From positions 372,001 through 436,000 of the forward strand of contig NZ_JAMQGP010000002.1 of NCBI RefSeq assembly GCF_023703465.1: a stretch of DNA of 64,000 nucleotides. The letters are read 5' to 3'. Below the pieces are notes generated by a model. The model ran no database searches, was not told the DNA's origin, and saw only the letters and a program-made list of their open reading frames with translations. The DNA comes from Echinimonas agarilytica. GTDB taxonomy: Bacteria; Pseudomonadota; Gammaproteobacteria; Enterobacterales; Neiellaceae. Within the stretch, counting starts at the first letter, position 1. Every line of letters starts with the position of its first letter. The translations under genes and the position numbers were made by a program. Shown here piece by piece: positions 27,339 to 38,216 of this stretch.

Positions 27339-28472
27339 ATGCGCATCATTGCTGATGAAAACATGCCTTACGTCAACGAGTTATTTTCAGCTCATGCGGA
27401 GGTTATCCAAGTGTCAGGCCGCGACATCACGCCCGAAATGTTGGTTGATGTGGATGCTCTATTGGTTCGCTCTGTTACCAAAGTCAATGAATCGCTGCTT
27501 GCCAAAGCAAACAGGTTGAGCTTCGTCGGAAGTGCAACGATAGGCACCGATCATGTTGATCAATCTTTGCTCAAAGAGCGCGGTATTACATTTACCAATG
27601 CCCCTGGCTGCAATGCGAATGCAGTATGCGATTACGTACTCAGTTGTCTTGTTTTGTTTGCGGAACGCAACCAGTTACAAATCTCAGGTTTAACTGCCGG
27701 AATCGTTGGAATTGGCAATATTGGCCGACGTTTGCTGCCGCGCTTGCAAGCGCTTGGCATGACTGTTTTATGCTGCGATCCATTGCGAGCAGAGCAAGAG
27801 CCGGAATTTCAATCGGAATCACTACACACGCTGCTCACACAAAGTGATGTTATTACTTTTCATGTGCCTTACACCCGTCAGGGCAAATTTGCCACTGAAC
27901 ATATGATCGGAACAGCAGAGCTTCAATTGATGAAGCCGAGAGCCATTCTTATTAATGCCTGTCGAGGTGAGGTGATAGACAACCTCGCGCTTAAAGCATT
28001 TTTGATGAGCAAACCGGAGCTCACCGTCGTGCTTGATGTTTGGGAAAATGAACCGAACCCCGATGAAGAGCTGCTGGCGCTGGTTGATATTGCGACGCCC
28101 CATATTGCAGGATACTCGCAAGAGGGCAAAGCATTAGGGACAAGTATGGTGTATGACTGCTGGGCTGAGAAGAACCAGTTAGCTTTGTCAGATATTAATC
28201 AATTGTTACCCTTGCCCGATCTCAGTGCCATGAGTATTGCCGCTGAGCCATCACAAGAGTTACTCAAACAACTGATTCAAGCCGTGTATGATGTGCGCAA
28301 TGATGACGCGCGCATGCGAGCGAATGCCGGAAATGCAGGATATTTTGACCATATGCGTAAAAACTACCCGCTTCGCCGCGAACTGATGAGCACTCAAGTG
28401 AACTTTGCCCATCCAATTTCCTCCAACGCCAAAGACTTATTGTCAGGTATTGGATTTCAAGTAACCCAATAG
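27339..28472 (+). CDS. pdxB: Erythronate-4-phosphate dehydrogenase
   Basis: 377 residues from ATG 27339, preceded by GGGGA. N-terminal MRIIADENMPYVNELF is characteristic of PdxB. NAD motif GIVGIGNIGRRL, catalytic Arg in NACRGEVIDN and catalytic His in TPHIAGYSQEGKALG follow the D-2-hydroxyacid dehydrogenase pattern, and a PdxB dimerisation domain is present at the C-terminus. Second step of the DXP-dependent pyridoxal phosphate pathway. It precedes asd by 17 bases; the fabB-pdxB-asd-truA order is conserved. Confidence 0.97.
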   Translation: MRIIADENMPYVNELFSAHAEVIQVSGRDITPEMLVDVDALLVRSVTKVNESLLAKANRLSFVGSATIGTDHVDQSLLKERGITFTNAPGCNANAVCDYVLSCLVLFAERNQLQISGLTAGIVGIGNIGRRLLPRLQALGMTVLCCDPLRAEQEPEFQSESLHTLLTQSDVITFHVPYTRQGKFATEHMIGTAELQLMKPRAILINACRGEVIDNLALKAFLMSKPELTVVLDVWENEPNPDEELLALVDIATPHIAGYSQEGKALGTSMVYDCWAEKNQLALSDINQLLPLPDLSAMSIAAEPSQELLKQLIQAVYDVRNDDARMRANAGNAGYFDHMRKNYPLRRELMSTQVNFAHPISSNAKDLLSGIGFQVTQ

Positions 28473-28489
28473 TACGGAGTGAAAACTAC

Positions 28490-29506
28490 ATGTCAGCCAA
28501 ATATAATGTTGCCGTTTTAGGCGCGACCGGTGTTGTCGGTCAAACCATGTTGGATATTCTTGCAGAACGTGATTTTCCAGTGGATCGCGTTTTTCCCTTA
28601 GCCAGTGCCAGAAGTGCAGGCGGTACGGTCACGTTTGGAAATCGCACATTAGATGTGATTGACGCCGAAGAGTTTGATTGGAGCCAAGTACAAATTGGTT
28701 TCTTTTCAGCAGGCGGCTCTGTTTCTGCCAAGTATGCGCCAATCGCAGCAGATGAAGGCGTCGTGGTGATCGACAATACCTCTGAATTTCGCTACGAACC
28801 TGATATTCCACTGGTTGTGCCTGAAGTGAATGCGCACGACCTCGCCAATTTTAGAAACCGAAATATTATTGCCAACCCGAACTGCTCCACCATTCAGATG
28901 ATGGTTGCGCTGAATCCTATTCATCGAGCCGCTGGTATTACTCGCATTAACGTATCGACCTACCAATCGGTATCGGGAACCGGTAAAGAAGCCATTGAAG
29001 AGCTGGCCAAACAAGTAGGTGACATGCTCACAGGTCGCCCAGCGGAGCCTTCTGTTTACCCCAAACCGATTGCATTTAATGTGATTCCTCAAATTGATGT
29101 ATTTCAAGACAATGGGTACACCAAAGAAGAAATGAAAATGGTGTGGGAAACACAGAAAATACTGGGCGATGAAAGCGTACTTGTGAATCCAACCGCTGTG
29201 CGAGTACCGGTTATGTACGGCCACGCTGAAGCCATACACATCGAAACTCGCGACCCGATCGATGCGGAGGGTGTGAAAGCCTTGCTTCGAGAGTCAGAAG
29301 GCATTGAAGTATTTGAAAATGATTCTGAATACCCAACCCCTGTAGAAGAGGGCAGTGGTTCAGATTTAGTTTATGTTGGACGCATTCGCAACGATATTAG
29401 CCACCCAACAGGTGTGAATTTATGGGTCGTTGCCGATAATGTGCGCAAAGGCGCGGCGCTCAATAGCGTACAGATCGCGGAAGTACTTATTCGCGACTAT
29501 TTGTAA
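28490..29506 (+). CDS. asd: Aspartate-semialdehyde dehydrogenase
   Basis: 338 residues. NADP motif LGATGVVGQTMLDIL at the N-terminus, catalytic Cys in NPNCSTIQMMVAL (about 128), and a substrate-binding region with RVPVMYGHAE containing the catalytic His. The retained cysteine argues for a functional Asd rather than the Usg paralogue that occupies this position in E. coli. It supplies the lysine, threonine, methionine and diaminopimelate pathways. Ends at a terminator. Confidence 0.94.
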   Translation: MSAKYNVAVLGATGVVGQTMLDILAERDFPVDRVFPLASARSAGGTVTFGNRTLDVIDAEEFDWSQVQIGFFSAGGSVSAKYAPIAADEGVVVIDNTSEFRYEPDIPLVVPEVNAHDLANFRNRNIIANPNCSTIQMMVALNPIHRAAGITRINVSTYQSVSGTGKEAIEELAKQVGDMLTGRPAEPSVYPKPIAFNVIPQIDVFQDNGYTKEEMKMVWETQKILGDESVLVNPTAVRVPVMYGHAEAIHIETRDPIDAEGVKALLRESEGIEVFENDSEYPTPVEEGSGSDLVYVGRIRNDISHPTGVNLWVVADNVRKGAALNSVQIAEVLIRDYL

Positions 29507-29535
29507 TCATTGTTGTTTTTTGCAAGCAATTCGAT

Positions 29536-29563
29536 AAAAAGCCAGCCATTCGCTGGCTTTTTT
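29536..29563 (+). terminator. Rho-independent terminator of asd
   Basis: AAAAAGCCAGC-CATTC-GCTGGCTTTTTT, an 11-bp stem extended by A/T pairs with T-run. Confidence 0.9.
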
Positions 29564-29704
29564 GTTTGCCAGCGAACTAACATTGTTTAGAGTATGCGGT
29601 AGTATATACCGTGCTGAGATCAGCGTTGGAACGCAGTTTGCTTGATTGTTTCAGTTATAAGCAAATGTGCCAGCATTTTGGCGCAGTTGATAAAGGAAGG
29701 GGAA

Positions 29705-32392
29705 ATGTCTCGAATATCATGTAGCCGACTCGACAGTATTGGGCGCAAAGTCCGAATTGTGGTTGTGTTGTGTACAGCAATGATTGCTGGTTTAGCTGTT
29801 GCGCAGCAAGAGTCTGGATATGTTGACATTGTTGGCCCAGAAGGCCGTCCCGCGCAGAATCAGATAACATCTAGCGCGATGAAACGCTACGGACCTGTGA
29901 ACAGTGCCGATACTTTATGGCGTATAGCGAGTGCTACGCGGCCAAACAATAGCGTGTCTGTTTATCAGATGATGATTGCCCTTTATGATAAGAATAAGCA
30001 CGCATTTGAGAGCGAAAATATTCATTTATTGAGTCGTGGAAGCATCATGGTTGTGCCATCTGCAGCGGAAGCACGACAATATTCCGATCGGCAAGCCGTT
30101 GCCAAATTAAAAGCCGACCAGCAATCTCTTGCCGCTCTCAAGCCAAAATCAAATACAAAGCCGGCGACAAAACAGCCCGAACCTGAGGTCATCGCCAGCA
30201 CAAAATCAGCAGCGACCCAGTCACAAGCTAAACCAACCAGTGGAACGACGTCTAAAACCGACACGGCTCAAGTTGCACCTACTGCACCAGAACTTTCTGC
30301 TGATGAAAAAGCAGAAATTGATCGCACACGCCGTATTCAAGAAATACAAATGCGTCAGCTCAAAGATGATTTAGCTGATTCGATTGGAAGCATCGAAACC
30401 TTAGTCAATCAAAATAAAGCCCTCACCGATCGTATTGAGAGCTTGTCCTCTGTTATTTCAGATCTGGAAGAGCAGCTAACTGAAGAAAAAGTTCAGGCCG
30501 AACAAGCGCTGCAAGAAATGGCTCAGCAAGCGCAAACAACACAAACACAAGTTGATACCTTAATTGAGCAGCCCAAAGGTGCATCCAGTCTTTGGTTGTG
30601 GCTTCTCTCTGGAGGTCTGTTCGTTGTCTTCGGTTTGATTGGTTGGCTCATGTTCCGCAGCAGTAAGGCAAAGGACGCTCCAGAAGTGATTGAAGAAAGC
30701 GTTGCCGAAGCAGTGCCAGAAGTCGCAGAGCCTGTTGCTGAAGAAATTGAAACACCAGAACCACCGCCTGAAGAAGATGTGTTGCTTGATCTTGGACTCG
30801 ATGATGACGGCACAGAAGACAACAATGTTGATTTAGCTTTAGATGAATTAGACTCGGTCAACTTAGATGATGAGCTTGTTGCCACCGAACAAGATACGCT
30901 TGATGAATCTATTGATTTACTTGCAACAGAACCAACACCAGATGCAATAGTGCAAGATATTCAAGAGCTTGACTTAGATCTTGAAGCTGCTGGTGGTGAA
31001 CTGACGCAAGATGCTTTAGACGCTTTAGCAGCGATGGATGAACTCGGAGAAGAGGAGTCATCTCAAGCCGATGAAGGCGAGATTGATTTAGAAGAAGCAT
31101 TTGATGCCATCGGACAAGAGCAACCCGCTCCAGAAATCACAGAATCTGCAGCTGAGGAGCCCACGCCGGTAGTCGAAGCTGAGTCTGATGTTGAGGTAAA
31201 TATCGACCCTGACGATATTTTGGCTGAGCTGGAACAAGAGGGCGAACTTGACCTGTCTTCAAACGATGATATTCGTCTTGATGAACCAGAAGTAGAGCTT
31301 GAGTCAGAAGATGCCGTTCTTGACGAGGTTATGGCGGATTTTGCAGATGAAATCGACCAATTGATTGATGCTGAAAACCCGGTAGAAGAGGTTGAAGCGG
31401 CTGTACAATCGACCGCACAAACACCCACTGAGAACTTAGACGAAGCAGATGCAATACTCGACCAAATTAACGATGGCAGCATCGATTTGGCCGAGGCAGC
31501 TACCCCAGAAGCCGACATCATGGATGATGACGAAATCGACACATTGATGGCTGACTTGGACGATATCGGCGACGATATTGAGGTTGAAGAACTCGATAAC
31601 GAAACGCGGGTGGCTGAAGAGCTAGAACAGCCTGAAGCGACAACTGAGTTGGATACGAACTCTGATCTCGAGGCGGTTGATATTGACAGCCTGCTTGAAG
31701 AAAACAAATCTGCAGGCTTGTCTGAAGAAGAATTAACCAATGGTGCAATTGATATATCGAGTCTTTTGACCGAGCCTCAAGTGCAAACAGAACCTGAAGT
31801 CGCAGAGCTGCCGATTGACGATGAGTTGAACTTGGTGACTGAGGAGCTAGAAGCAGAGACCTCTGAAACTCCAATGACAGCGGAAGAACTGGAAGCTGAG
31901 TTTGATTTGGACAACATTGCAGATGAGTTGCTTGCTGAGAATGCTGACGAACAGCCGGTTGCATCAGAACTGGAAGAGGTGTCCGAAGCTGTCGAACTCG
32001 ACATTGATGAAAGCGAAACCGTTTCGGCGCAGGAGTTGGCCGCTCAGCTTGCCGATCTTGAAGCGAAAACCCAAGCTCTAGACAAGGCTAATGTAGAAGC
32101 CCCTACAAATGCGGAAGAAGTGGCCGATGAATACTTAGATATTGACCAACTGCTTGCTGAAGCTGATGGAGCGGGTGTTGTGTCGGACGAAGACACTATG
32201 TTGCCCGGAGAGCTTGAAGGGTTAGAAGATCTGGATGAGGAAGACAGTGTTTCAGCCAAGCTTGATTTGGCGCGCGCTTACATTGAAATTGGTGACAACG
32301 AAGTTGCAACCCAGTTATTACAGGAAATTGTGAAAGATGGCTCCGATGTGCAAAAGACAGAAGCGTCAGAACTGCTCACGCGATTAACTTAA
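29705..32392 (+). CDS. fimV: FimV/HubP-type polar peptidoglycan-binding protein
   Basis: 895 residues from ATG 29705, which has an AAGGAAGGGGAA ribosome-binding site; upstream in-frame codons are ignored. A signal peptide (about 1-34) is followed by a LysM-like domain (YGPVNSADTLWRIA to MVVPSAAEARQY), a glutamine-rich coiled-coil region, one transmembrane helix (about 296-320), then about 500 residues of highly acidic repeats (DLDL, EELE, ADL types) and a conserved C-terminal FimV domain (LDLARAYIEIGDNEVATQLL). FimV/HubP proteins organise cell-pole landmarks, type IV pili, flagella and chemotaxis in Pseudomonas, Vibrio and Shewanella. The position before truA is conserved. Confidence 0.95.
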   Translation: MSRISCSRLDSIGRKVRIVVVLCTAMIAGLAVAQQESGYVDIVGPEGRPAQNQITSSAMKRYGPVNSADTLWRIASATRPNNSVSVYQMMIALYDKNKHAFESENIHLLSRGSIMVVPSAAEARQYSDRQAVAKLKADQQSLAALKPKSNTKPATKQPEPEVIASTKSAATQSQAKPTSGTTSKTDTAQVAPTAPELSADEKAEIDRTRRIQEIQMRQLKDDLADSIGSIETLVNQNKALTDRIESLSSVISDLEEQLTEEKVQAEQALQEMAQQAQTTQTQVDTLIEQPKGASSLWLWLLSGGLFVVFGLIGWLMFRSSKAKDAPEVIEESVAEAVPEVAEPVAEEIETPEPPPEEDVLLDLGLDDDGTEDNNVDLALDELDSVNLDDELVATEQDTLDESIDLLATEPTPDAIVQDIQELDLDLEAAGGELTQDALDALAAMDELGEEESSQADEGEIDLEEAFDAIGQEQPAPEITESAAEEPTPVVEAESDVEVNIDPDDILAELEQEGELDLSSNDDIRLDEPEVELESEDAVLDEVMADFADEIDQLIDAENPVEEVEAAVQSTAQTPTENLDEADAILDQINDGSIDLAEAATPEADIMDDDEIDTLMADLDDIGDDIEVEELDNETRVAEELEQPEATTELDTNSDLEAVDIDSLLEENKSAGLSEEELTNGAIDISSLLTEPQVQTEPEVAELPIDDELNLVTEELEAETSETPMTAEELEAEFDLDNIADELLAENADEQPVASELEEVSEAVELDIDESETVSAQELAAQLADLEAKTQALDKANVEAPTNAEEVADEYLDIDQLLAEADGAGVVSDEDTMLPGELEGLEDLDEEDSVSAKLDLARAYIEIGDNEVATQLLQEIVKDGSDVQKTEASELLTRLT

Positions 32393-32438
32393 CTGGAACT
32401 TCTCACACGATTCACTTAAGTTGATGGATTTGCCCGAT

Positions 32439-32462
32439 AAGCCCGCTATAATGCGGGCTTTT
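32439..32462 (+). terminator. Rho-independent terminator of fimV with TATAAT loop
   Basis: AAGCCCGC-TATAAT-GCGGGCTT followed by TT. The hexameric loop equals a sigma-70 -10 box, and TTGATG at 32421-32426 is upstream at 20 bases, so the element may also act as a weak truA promoter. Confidence 0.75.
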
Positions 32463-32481
32463 CCGTTTTAAGGTTGTATTG

Positions 32482-33276
32482 ATGCGCATCGCGTTAGGAA
32501 TTGAATATCAAGGAACTGAGTATTGTGGCTGGCAGCGTCAAAATGATGTAGACAGTGTGCAAGCTCAGCTCGAGCGGGCGTTATCAAAAATTGCCAACGA
32601 ACCCCTATTAGTGACCTGTGCAGGACGCACTGATACGGGAGTTCACGGGACTGGCCAAGTGGTTCATTTCGATTGCGAAAAAGACCGTGGCTTACGTGCG
32701 TGGACCCTAGGTGTGAATACCATTCTGCCCGACGATATTGCGGTCAGATGGGCTCACCCAGTAAACGATGATTTTCATGCTCGCTTTTCCGCTACCGCTC
32801 GGCGTTATCGCTATATTATTCAGAATCAGCCGCTACGTCCTGGCATATTACGTTTTGGCGTGACGCATCATCATCACCCGTTGGATGCGCAAGCAATGGA
32901 GCAAGCGGCAACATGTTTGCTCGGCGAACATGATTTCACCAGTTTTCGAGCGACTCAGTGCCAATCGAAATCACCCAATCGAAATATTCATCATTTAAAA
33001 GTCAGGCGCTTTGGTGGATTTGTGGTAGTTGATGTGAAAGCGAATGCGTTTGTGCATCATATGGTGAGAAATATCGTAGGTTCGCTATTATTAGTTGGAG
33101 AGGGGGAAAAGTCCGCTGAATGGCTTAAAGATGTATTGGAGGCAAAAGATCGAACAATTGCTGCCGCCACATCGAAGCCACATGGTCTATATTTGGTCTC
33201 AGTCGACTACCCTGAAAAATTTGGTTTGCCATCAGCCCCTATGGGGCCGCTATTTTTGCCTGATGACATCGGGTAA
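32482..33276 (+). CDS. truA: tRNA pseudouridine(38-40) synthase
   Basis: 264 residues from ATG 32482, preceded by AAGG. The catalytic aspartate is Asp51 in [10 protein letters not shown], and the substrate-binding arginine region [16 protein letters not shown] is intact. It isomerises uridines 38-40 in the anticodon arm. First gene of the truA-accD-folC-dedD-cvpA-purF segment. Confidence 0.97.
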   Translation: MRIALGIEYQGTEYCGWQRQNDVDSVQAQLERALSKIANEPLLVTCAGRTDTGVHGTGQVVHFDCEKDRGLRAWTLGVNTILPDDIAVRWAHPVNDDFHARFSATARRYRYIIQNQPLRPGILRFGVTHHHHPLDAQAMEQAATCLLGEHDFTSFRATQCQSKSPNRNIHHLKVRRFGGFVVVDVKANAFVHHMVRNIVGSLLLVGEGEKSAEWLKDVLEAKDRTIAAATSKPHGLYLVSVDYPEKFGLPSAPMGPLFLPDDIG

Positions 33277-33373
33277 GACCAGTTAAAGGTGTGTATATTC
33301 GTGTGCATTGTGGTTTAATGTCGCGGATTAGTCAGGTGGCAAATTCGCCCATAAATCAGCTGGATCGAGAATC

Positions 33374-34252
33374 ATGAGCTGGATTGAAAAGATTCTTCCA
33401 AAGAATAAAGTCGATGCTTCATCGCGTCGCAACATCCCAGAGGGTATCTGGAGTAAGTGTTCTTCTTGTGAGCAGGTGTTGTACCGTGCAGAATTAGAAC
33501 GCAATTTAGAAGTATGTCCTAAGTGCAATCATCACATGCGGATCACAGCGCGCAAGCGTTTAGAAGCGTTGTTAGATGAAGGCGAGCGCGAAGAAATTGG
33601 CGCAGACCTTGAGCCTAAGGATGTGCTCAAATTTAAAGACTCTAAGCGTTATAAAGAACGTTTAGCGAGTGCCCAAAAAGCAACGGGTGAAACCGATGCT
33701 TTGATCGTTCTTAAAGGTTCAATTAAGGAAGTGCCTGTTGTGGCTGCTTCGTTTGAATTCTCCTTTATGGGCGGTTCTATGGCCTCGGTGGTCGGTGCAC
33801 GTTTTGTGAAAGCCGCCGAGTATTGCTTGGAGCACAACTTACCGTTGATTTGTTTTTCAGCGAGTGGTGGTGCGAGGATGCAAGAAGCTCTGTTTAGCTT
33901 AATGCAAATGGCTAAAACCTCTGCGGCATTGGCAAAGATGTCGAAAAAAGGCTTACCGTTTATTTCAGTATTGACCGACCCTACTATGGGGGGCGTATCG
34001 GCGAGCTTGGCAATGTTGGGTGATATCAATGTTGCAGAGCCTAAAGCTCTGATTGGCTTTGCTGGACCTCGCGTGATCGAACAAACCGTTCGTGAAAAGC
34101 TACCAGAAGGTTTTCAGCGGAGTGAGTTTCTAGTTGAGCACGGCGCGGTTGATATGATCGTTGACCGTCGCGAAATGCGTGACACCTTGGCTCGTTTATT
34201 GGCCAAAATGTGTAACTTACCGACAACTGAAACCTCTGTCGTTCCTGAATAA
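33374..34252 (+). CDS. accD: Acetyl-CoA carboxylase carboxyltransferase subunit beta
   Basis: 292 residues. A four-cysteine zinc ribbon (Cys29, Cys32, Cys48, Cys51) is followed by the crotonase-like carboxyltransferase domain with [11 protein letters not shown] and [10 protein letters not shown]. It pairs with AccA to form malonyl-CoA, and the zinc ribbon can bind its own mRNA in E. coli. Its stop overlaps the folC start (TAATG). Confidence 0.98.
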   Translation: MSWIEKILPKNKVDASSRRNIPEGIWSKCSSCEQVLYRAELERNLEVCPKCNHHMRITARKRLEALLDEGEREEIGADLEPKDVLKFKDSKRYKERLASAQKATGETDALIVLKGSIKEVPVVAASFEFSFMGGSMASVVGARFVKAAEYCLEHNLPLICFSASGGARMQEALFSLMQMAKTSAALAKMSKKGLPFISVLTDPTMGGVSASLAMLGDINVAEPKALIGFAGPRVIEQTVREKLPEGFQRSEFLVEHGAVDMIVDRREMRDTLARLLAKMCNLPTTETSVVPE

Positions 34253-35508
34253 TGACCTCTCCTTTATCTGCCGGTCGCTCACTTGATGAGTGGCTGGCAT
34301 ATCTCGAATCAATTCACCCCACTGAAATTGAACTCGGTCTTGAGCGAGTAGGCAGCGTTGCCGATGCTTTGTCATTACGCTCGCTTGCGCCATCGAAAGT
34401 CATATTGGTGGCTGGAACCAATGGCAAGGGGTCGACTTGCTGCTTTATCGAAAATTGTTTGCTTCAAGCGGGCTATCGAGTGGGCGTTTATTCCTCTCCA
34501 CACATTTGTGATTATCGCGAGCGCGTGAGAGTCAACGGTCAGATGCAAGATGCTGAAGCATTTTGTGAAGCCTTTTGCGCTGTTGAAGAAGCGCGTGGAG
34601 AAACGAGTTTAAGCTACTTTGAATTTGGAACTTTAGCCGCGCTATTGATGCTAAAGCGTGCTCAATTAGATGTAGCGATTGTTGAGGTTGGCCTTGGTGG
34701 CAGGCTTGATGCGACCAATGTAATATCGCCAGACGTATCAGTTGTCACGTCGGTGGATTACGATCATGAAACATTTCTTGGCAGTGATATTAATATTATT
34801 GGGCAAGAGAAAGCAGGTGTGTTCCGCACTGGAAAACCAGCCATATTAGGTAGTGTAGACTTGCCGCCGACGGTATTGCAGCATGCGCTCGATATTGATG
34901 CCCAGGCATGGCAGTTAGGTCGTGATTTTGCCTTGCACAAAGCTGAAGATGGGCTTTGGGCGTATCGAGGACGCAATCAGCAATGGCATTCATTGCCAGT
35001 GCCAGCACTTCCTCTGACAAACTTAGGCACTGCTCTTGCGACACTTGATGCATTGCAGATCGATGTCGCCGAAGATGCGATAGCTAAGGGTGTCGCAGCG
35101 GCAAATCTACCGGGACGATGGCAGGTTGTGCAAAATGCTCCTTTAGTGGTGCTGGACGTTGCTCATAACCCTCAAGCCACGCGTTTGTTAGCAGAGCAAA
35201 TTAGAACCAATAAATCACAGCGTGTGATTGGTGTGGTGGCAATGCTCAGCGACAAGGACAGTGTCAACTCCCTCAATCCTCTTAAACAAATTATCGATTG
35301 TTGGTACGTGGCGAACCTTGATGTGCCCCGAGGCGCGCAAGCATCAATGCTAGCTGAAAGTTTATCGGAACAATCGCCTAACATTTGTCTCAACGTAGAG
35401 ACTGCGCTGCGTCATGCGCTTGAAACCGCAGCCGAAGATGATATGGTTGTGGTCTTTGGTTCGTTTTATACAGTAGCGGCGGCATTGGAGTCGTTGCAAA
35501 GGTCTTGA
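34252..35508 (+). CDS. folC: Bifunctional dihydrofolate synthase / folylpolyglutamate synthase
   Basis: 418 residues. ATP-binding loop VAGTNGKGST at 53-62, Mur-ligase signatures FTSPH-like SSPHICDYRERVRVNG, and DVAHNPQA in the C-terminal domain. It adds glutamate to dihydropteroate and to folates. Coupled to accD by TAATG overlap. Confidence 0.96.
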   Translation: MTSPLSAGRSLDEWLAYLESIHPTEIELGLERVGSVADALSLRSLAPSKVILVAGTNGKGSTCCFIENCLLQAGYRVGVYSSPHICDYRERVRVNGQMQDAEAFCEAFCAVEEARGETSLSYFEFGTLAALLMLKRAQLDVAIVEVGLGGRLDATNVISPDVSVVTSVDYDHETFLGSDINIIGQEKAGVFRTGKPAILGSVDLPPTVLQHALDIDAQAWQLGRDFALHKAEDGLWAYRGRNQQWHSLPVPALPLTNLGTALATLDALQIDVAEDAIAKGVAAANLPGRWQVVQNAPLVVLDVAHNPQATRLLAEQIRTNKSQRVIGVVAMLSDKDSVNSLNPLKQIIDCWYVANLDVPRGAQASMLAESLSEQSPNICLNVETALRHALETAAEDDMVVVFGSFYTVAAALESLQRS

Positions 35509-35513
35509 GCTTC

Positions 35514-36089
35514 GTGAATCCAATATTGAAACATCGATTAGTGGGTGCTTTGGTGTTAGTGGCACTTGCAGCCATTATTCTGCCTGATGTGCTTGATGGA
35601 GAGAAGATAAAGCGAAAGCAGGAGTTTGCTGCTATACCGTTACAACCTGCGCTCGAACCACGCGAATTTGAAGCGTTAGAAGAGCCTCAACGACTTCCTG
35701 TCATCGCTTCTGGCTCTGACTCTATTGATCTTCAGCCGCTTGAATCCACAGAGCCGTCAGCAACCGTTTCTGCTAACGATACTGAAGTAACGCAAGTAGG
35801 CGATATCAATCCAACGGACAAAAAACTTGAGCCTTTTAGCGACAGCGCTCATGTGATTCAGTTGGGTGTGTTTCGTAATGCAAAGAACGTGAACGCATTA
35901 GTTGAAAAGTTGAGAGATGCGGGTTACCCCGCATTTAGTAAGCCCAAAAAACCTATTCAAGGTGAGCCGACTTGGGTATATGTGGGCCCTGATTTAGACA
36001 CCGAAAAACTTAAATCCATGCGCCCGGAACTGAAAGCGTTGACCGGATTAAACGGTAAAGTTTTTCCTTACAATCCGAAAAGCCAGTAA
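35514..36089 (+). CDS. dedD: DedD-like SPOR-domain cell division protein
   Basis: 191 residues from GTG 35514, whose product begins MNPILKHRLVGALVLVALA as DedD proteins do. A TTG at 35505 (194 residues, overlapping the folC stop) is an alternative with a worse ribosome-binding site spacing. One N-terminal membrane helix (about 9-24) is followed by an acidic linker and a C-terminal SPOR domain (VIQLGVFRNAKNVNALVEKL to LTGLNGKVFPYNP) that binds denuded septal peptidoglycan. Synteny folC-dedD-cvpA-purF is conserved. Confidence 0.9.
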   Translation: MNPILKHRLVGALVLVALAAIILPDVLDGEKIKRKQEFAAIPLQPALEPREFEALEEPQRLPVIASGSDSIDLQPLESTEPSATVSANDTEVTQVGDINPTDKKLEPFSDSAHVIQLGVFRNAKNVNALVEKLRDAGYPAFSKPKKPIQGEPTWVYVGPDLDTEKLKSMRPELKALTGLNGKVFPYNPKSQ

Positions 36090-36156
36090 ATGGGCATAGG
36101 CAAGTGGCTAGGGAATTTGTTAGAATCCGCGCCGCAATCACAGGACTGGTACTCAC

Positions 36157-36660
36157 ATGGTTTGGATTGACTACGCGATTTTAGGAATTATCGGAATTTC
36201 TTCGTTAGTGAGTCTCGTTAGGGGCTTTACTCGAGAAGCAATTTCGTTAGTGACTTGGTTTGTTGCATTTCTTGTCGCCAGCCAGTTTTATCAAGATCTG
36301 TCGATACACATTGTGGCCATTGAAGACGAAATGGTCCGAGATGGCGTATCCATCGCATTGTTGTTTGTCTGTACGTTATTTTTAGGCGCAATGATTAATC
36401 ATCTGCTTGGCAAATTGGTCGATAAAACCGGCTTGTCGGGCACAGACCGAGTGTTAGGACTTGTGTTTGGCGGTTTGCGTGGTGTACTTATTGTGTGTGC
36501 TTTACTGTTCTTTATGGATGCATTTACCGCATCCTCTAGTACCGATTGGTGGCAAGCATCTGTCTTGATACCTGAATTTAAAATCGTTGTTCGTTGGTTT
36601 TTTGATTATTTAGAGCAATCATCTTCCTTACTTCAAGAGACGATGGTTAGCTCCGGCTGA
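36157..36660 (+). CDS. cvpA: CvpA family membrane protein
   Basis: 167 residues with four hydrophobic helices starting [22 protein letters not shown], the CvpA family N-terminus. First described as required for colicin V production, and linked to bile and envelope stress resistance. Fourteen bases upstream of purF, an order conserved in gammaproteobacteria. Confidence 0.95.
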   Translation: MVWIDYAILGIIGISSLVSLVRGFTREAISLVTWFVAFLVASQFYQDLSIHIVAIEDEMVRDGVSIALLFVCTLFLGAMINHLLGKLVDKTGLSGTDRVLGLVFGGLRGVLIVCALLFFMDAFTASSSTDWWQASVLIPEFKIVVRWFFDYLEQSSSLLQETMVSSG

Positions 36661-36674
36661 GGGTAACCCTGTAT

Positions 36675-38198
36675 ATGTGTGGGATTATTGGTATCGTGGC
36701 GAATTCGCCCGTAAATCAAACCATCTATGATGCGCTGACTGTATTACAGCATCGTGGCCAGGATGCCGCGGGTATTATGACCATTGATGAGCAAGGACGT
36801 TTTCGCTTACGGAAAGCAAACGGCCTAACGCGCGATGTATTTGGCAATGTGCACATGCATCGTTTACAAGGGCATGTGGGTATTGGCCATGTTCGCTACC
36901 CAACAGCAGGCAGCTCAAGCTCTGCGGAAGCTCAGCCTTTTTATGTGAACTCCCCGTTTGGAGTATCGCTGGCGCATAACGGTAATTTGACCAATGCTGA
37001 AGAGCTGAAAAAAATGCTCTATCAAACAGCTCGCCGTCACATTAACACCACATCAGATTCAGAAGTTCTATTGAACGTCTTTGCACATGAGTTGTGTGTG
37101 TCGCGCCAATGGAACATTAGTACTGACGACGTTTTCAAAGCCATTACAGCGACCATGCGACAAATTCGTGGGGGCTATGCTGCGGTATCCATGATCATTG
37201 GTCACGGCCTTGTGGCGTTTCGAGATCCGAACGGCATCCGTCCATTAGTTCTTGGTACACGGACAGGTGAAAGTGGTAAAACAGAATATATGGTGTCCTC
37301 TGAGAGCGTTGCTTTAGACGTTTGTGGATTCTCTTTGCTGCGCGATGTTGAGCCCGGAGAAGCCATTTACATCACTGAGTCAGGTGAACTGCACTCGCAC
37401 CAATGTATTGATAAAGTTGCTCATAACCCATGCATCTTTGAATTTGTTTATTTTGCCCGTCCTGATTCATTCATCGACAAAGTGTCGGTTTACCAATCGC
37501 GCGTGCGTATGGGTAAATTGCTGGGCGAAAAAATCAAACGAGATTGGGCTGACAAAGACATTGATGTAGTGATTCCAATTCCTGAAACTTCCTGTGATAT
37601 CGCACTTGAAATTGCGGCGGAACTAGATCTGCCGTATCGTCAAGGCTTTGTTAAAAATCGCTATATTGGCCGGACTTTCATTATGCCGGGCCAAAAAACA
37701 CGTAAGAAGTCTGTGCGTCAAAAGCTCAACGCAATTAGCGCCGAGTTCAAAGGCAAGAATGTACTTCTGGTTGACGATTCTATCGTACGTGGAACCACGT
37801 CTCAGCAGATCATTGAAATGGCTCGCGTGAGTGGTGCTAAAAAGGTGTACTTTGCGTCAGCAGCACCTGAGATTCGCTTCCCGAACGTTTATGGTATCGA
37901 TATGCCATCTGCACATGAGTTGATTGCTCATGGACGTGATGTAGACCAAATCTGTGAGGCTATTGAAGCCGACGGTTTGATCTTCCAAGAGCTCCCCGAT
38001 TTAATTGCGGCGGTGAAGGAAGGTAACCCAGAGCTCAATGGCTTTGAAACATCAGTATTCAACGGCTGTTACATTACTCAAGATATTGATGAAGATTATC
38101 TCGACCGCTTGAACAACTTGCGAAATGATGATGCGCAAGCAGATAAAGCGGCTGAACTAGCATCGAACCTTGAAATGCATAATGAAGGTCACCCGTAA
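36675..38198 (+). CDS. purF: Amidophosphoribosyltransferase
   Basis: 507 residues. Mature N-terminal nucleophile Cys2 in MCGIIGIV, glutaminase domain with RYPTAGSSS, and PRPP-binding motif [17 protein letters not shown] in the C-terminal half. It makes 5-phosphoribosylamine, the committed step of purine synthesis. Ends at a strong terminator. Confidence 0.98.
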   Translation: MCGIIGIVANSPVNQTIYDALTVLQHRGQDAAGIMTIDEQGRFRLRKANGLTRDVFGNVHMHRLQGHVGIGHVRYPTAGSSSSAEAQPFYVNSPFGVSLAHNGNLTNAEELKKMLYQTARRHINTTSDSEVLLNVFAHELCVSRQWNISTDDVFKAITATMRQIRGGYAAVSMIIGHGLVAFRDPNGIRPLVLGTRTGESGKTEYMVSSESVALDVCGFSLLRDVEPGEAIYITESGELHSHQCIDKVAHNPCIFEFVYFARPDSFIDKVSVYQSRVRMGKLLGEKIKRDWADKDIDVVIPIPETSCDIALEIAAELDLPYRQGFVKNRYIGRTFIMPGQKTRKKSVRQKLNAISAEFKGKNVLLVDDSIVRGTTSQQIIEMARVSGAKKVYFASAAPEIRFPNVYGIDMPSAHELIAHGRDVDQICEAIEADGLIFQELPDLIAAVKEGNPELNGFETSVFNGCYITQDIDEDYLDRLNNLRNDDAQADKAAELASNLEMHNEGHP

Positions 38199-38216
38199 TT
38201 ATGTGTGGTGATATTG

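Noticed and set aside
28490-29506. Usg-1 paralogue instead of Asd
   Set aside because: The catalytic Cys in NPNCSTIQ and the active-site His are kept, so a functional Asd is more likely.
30523-32259. Long serine-rich minus-strand frames opposite fimV (up to 225 codons)
   Set aside because: They mirror the acidic Glu/Asp codons of fimV; low complexity and no start signals.
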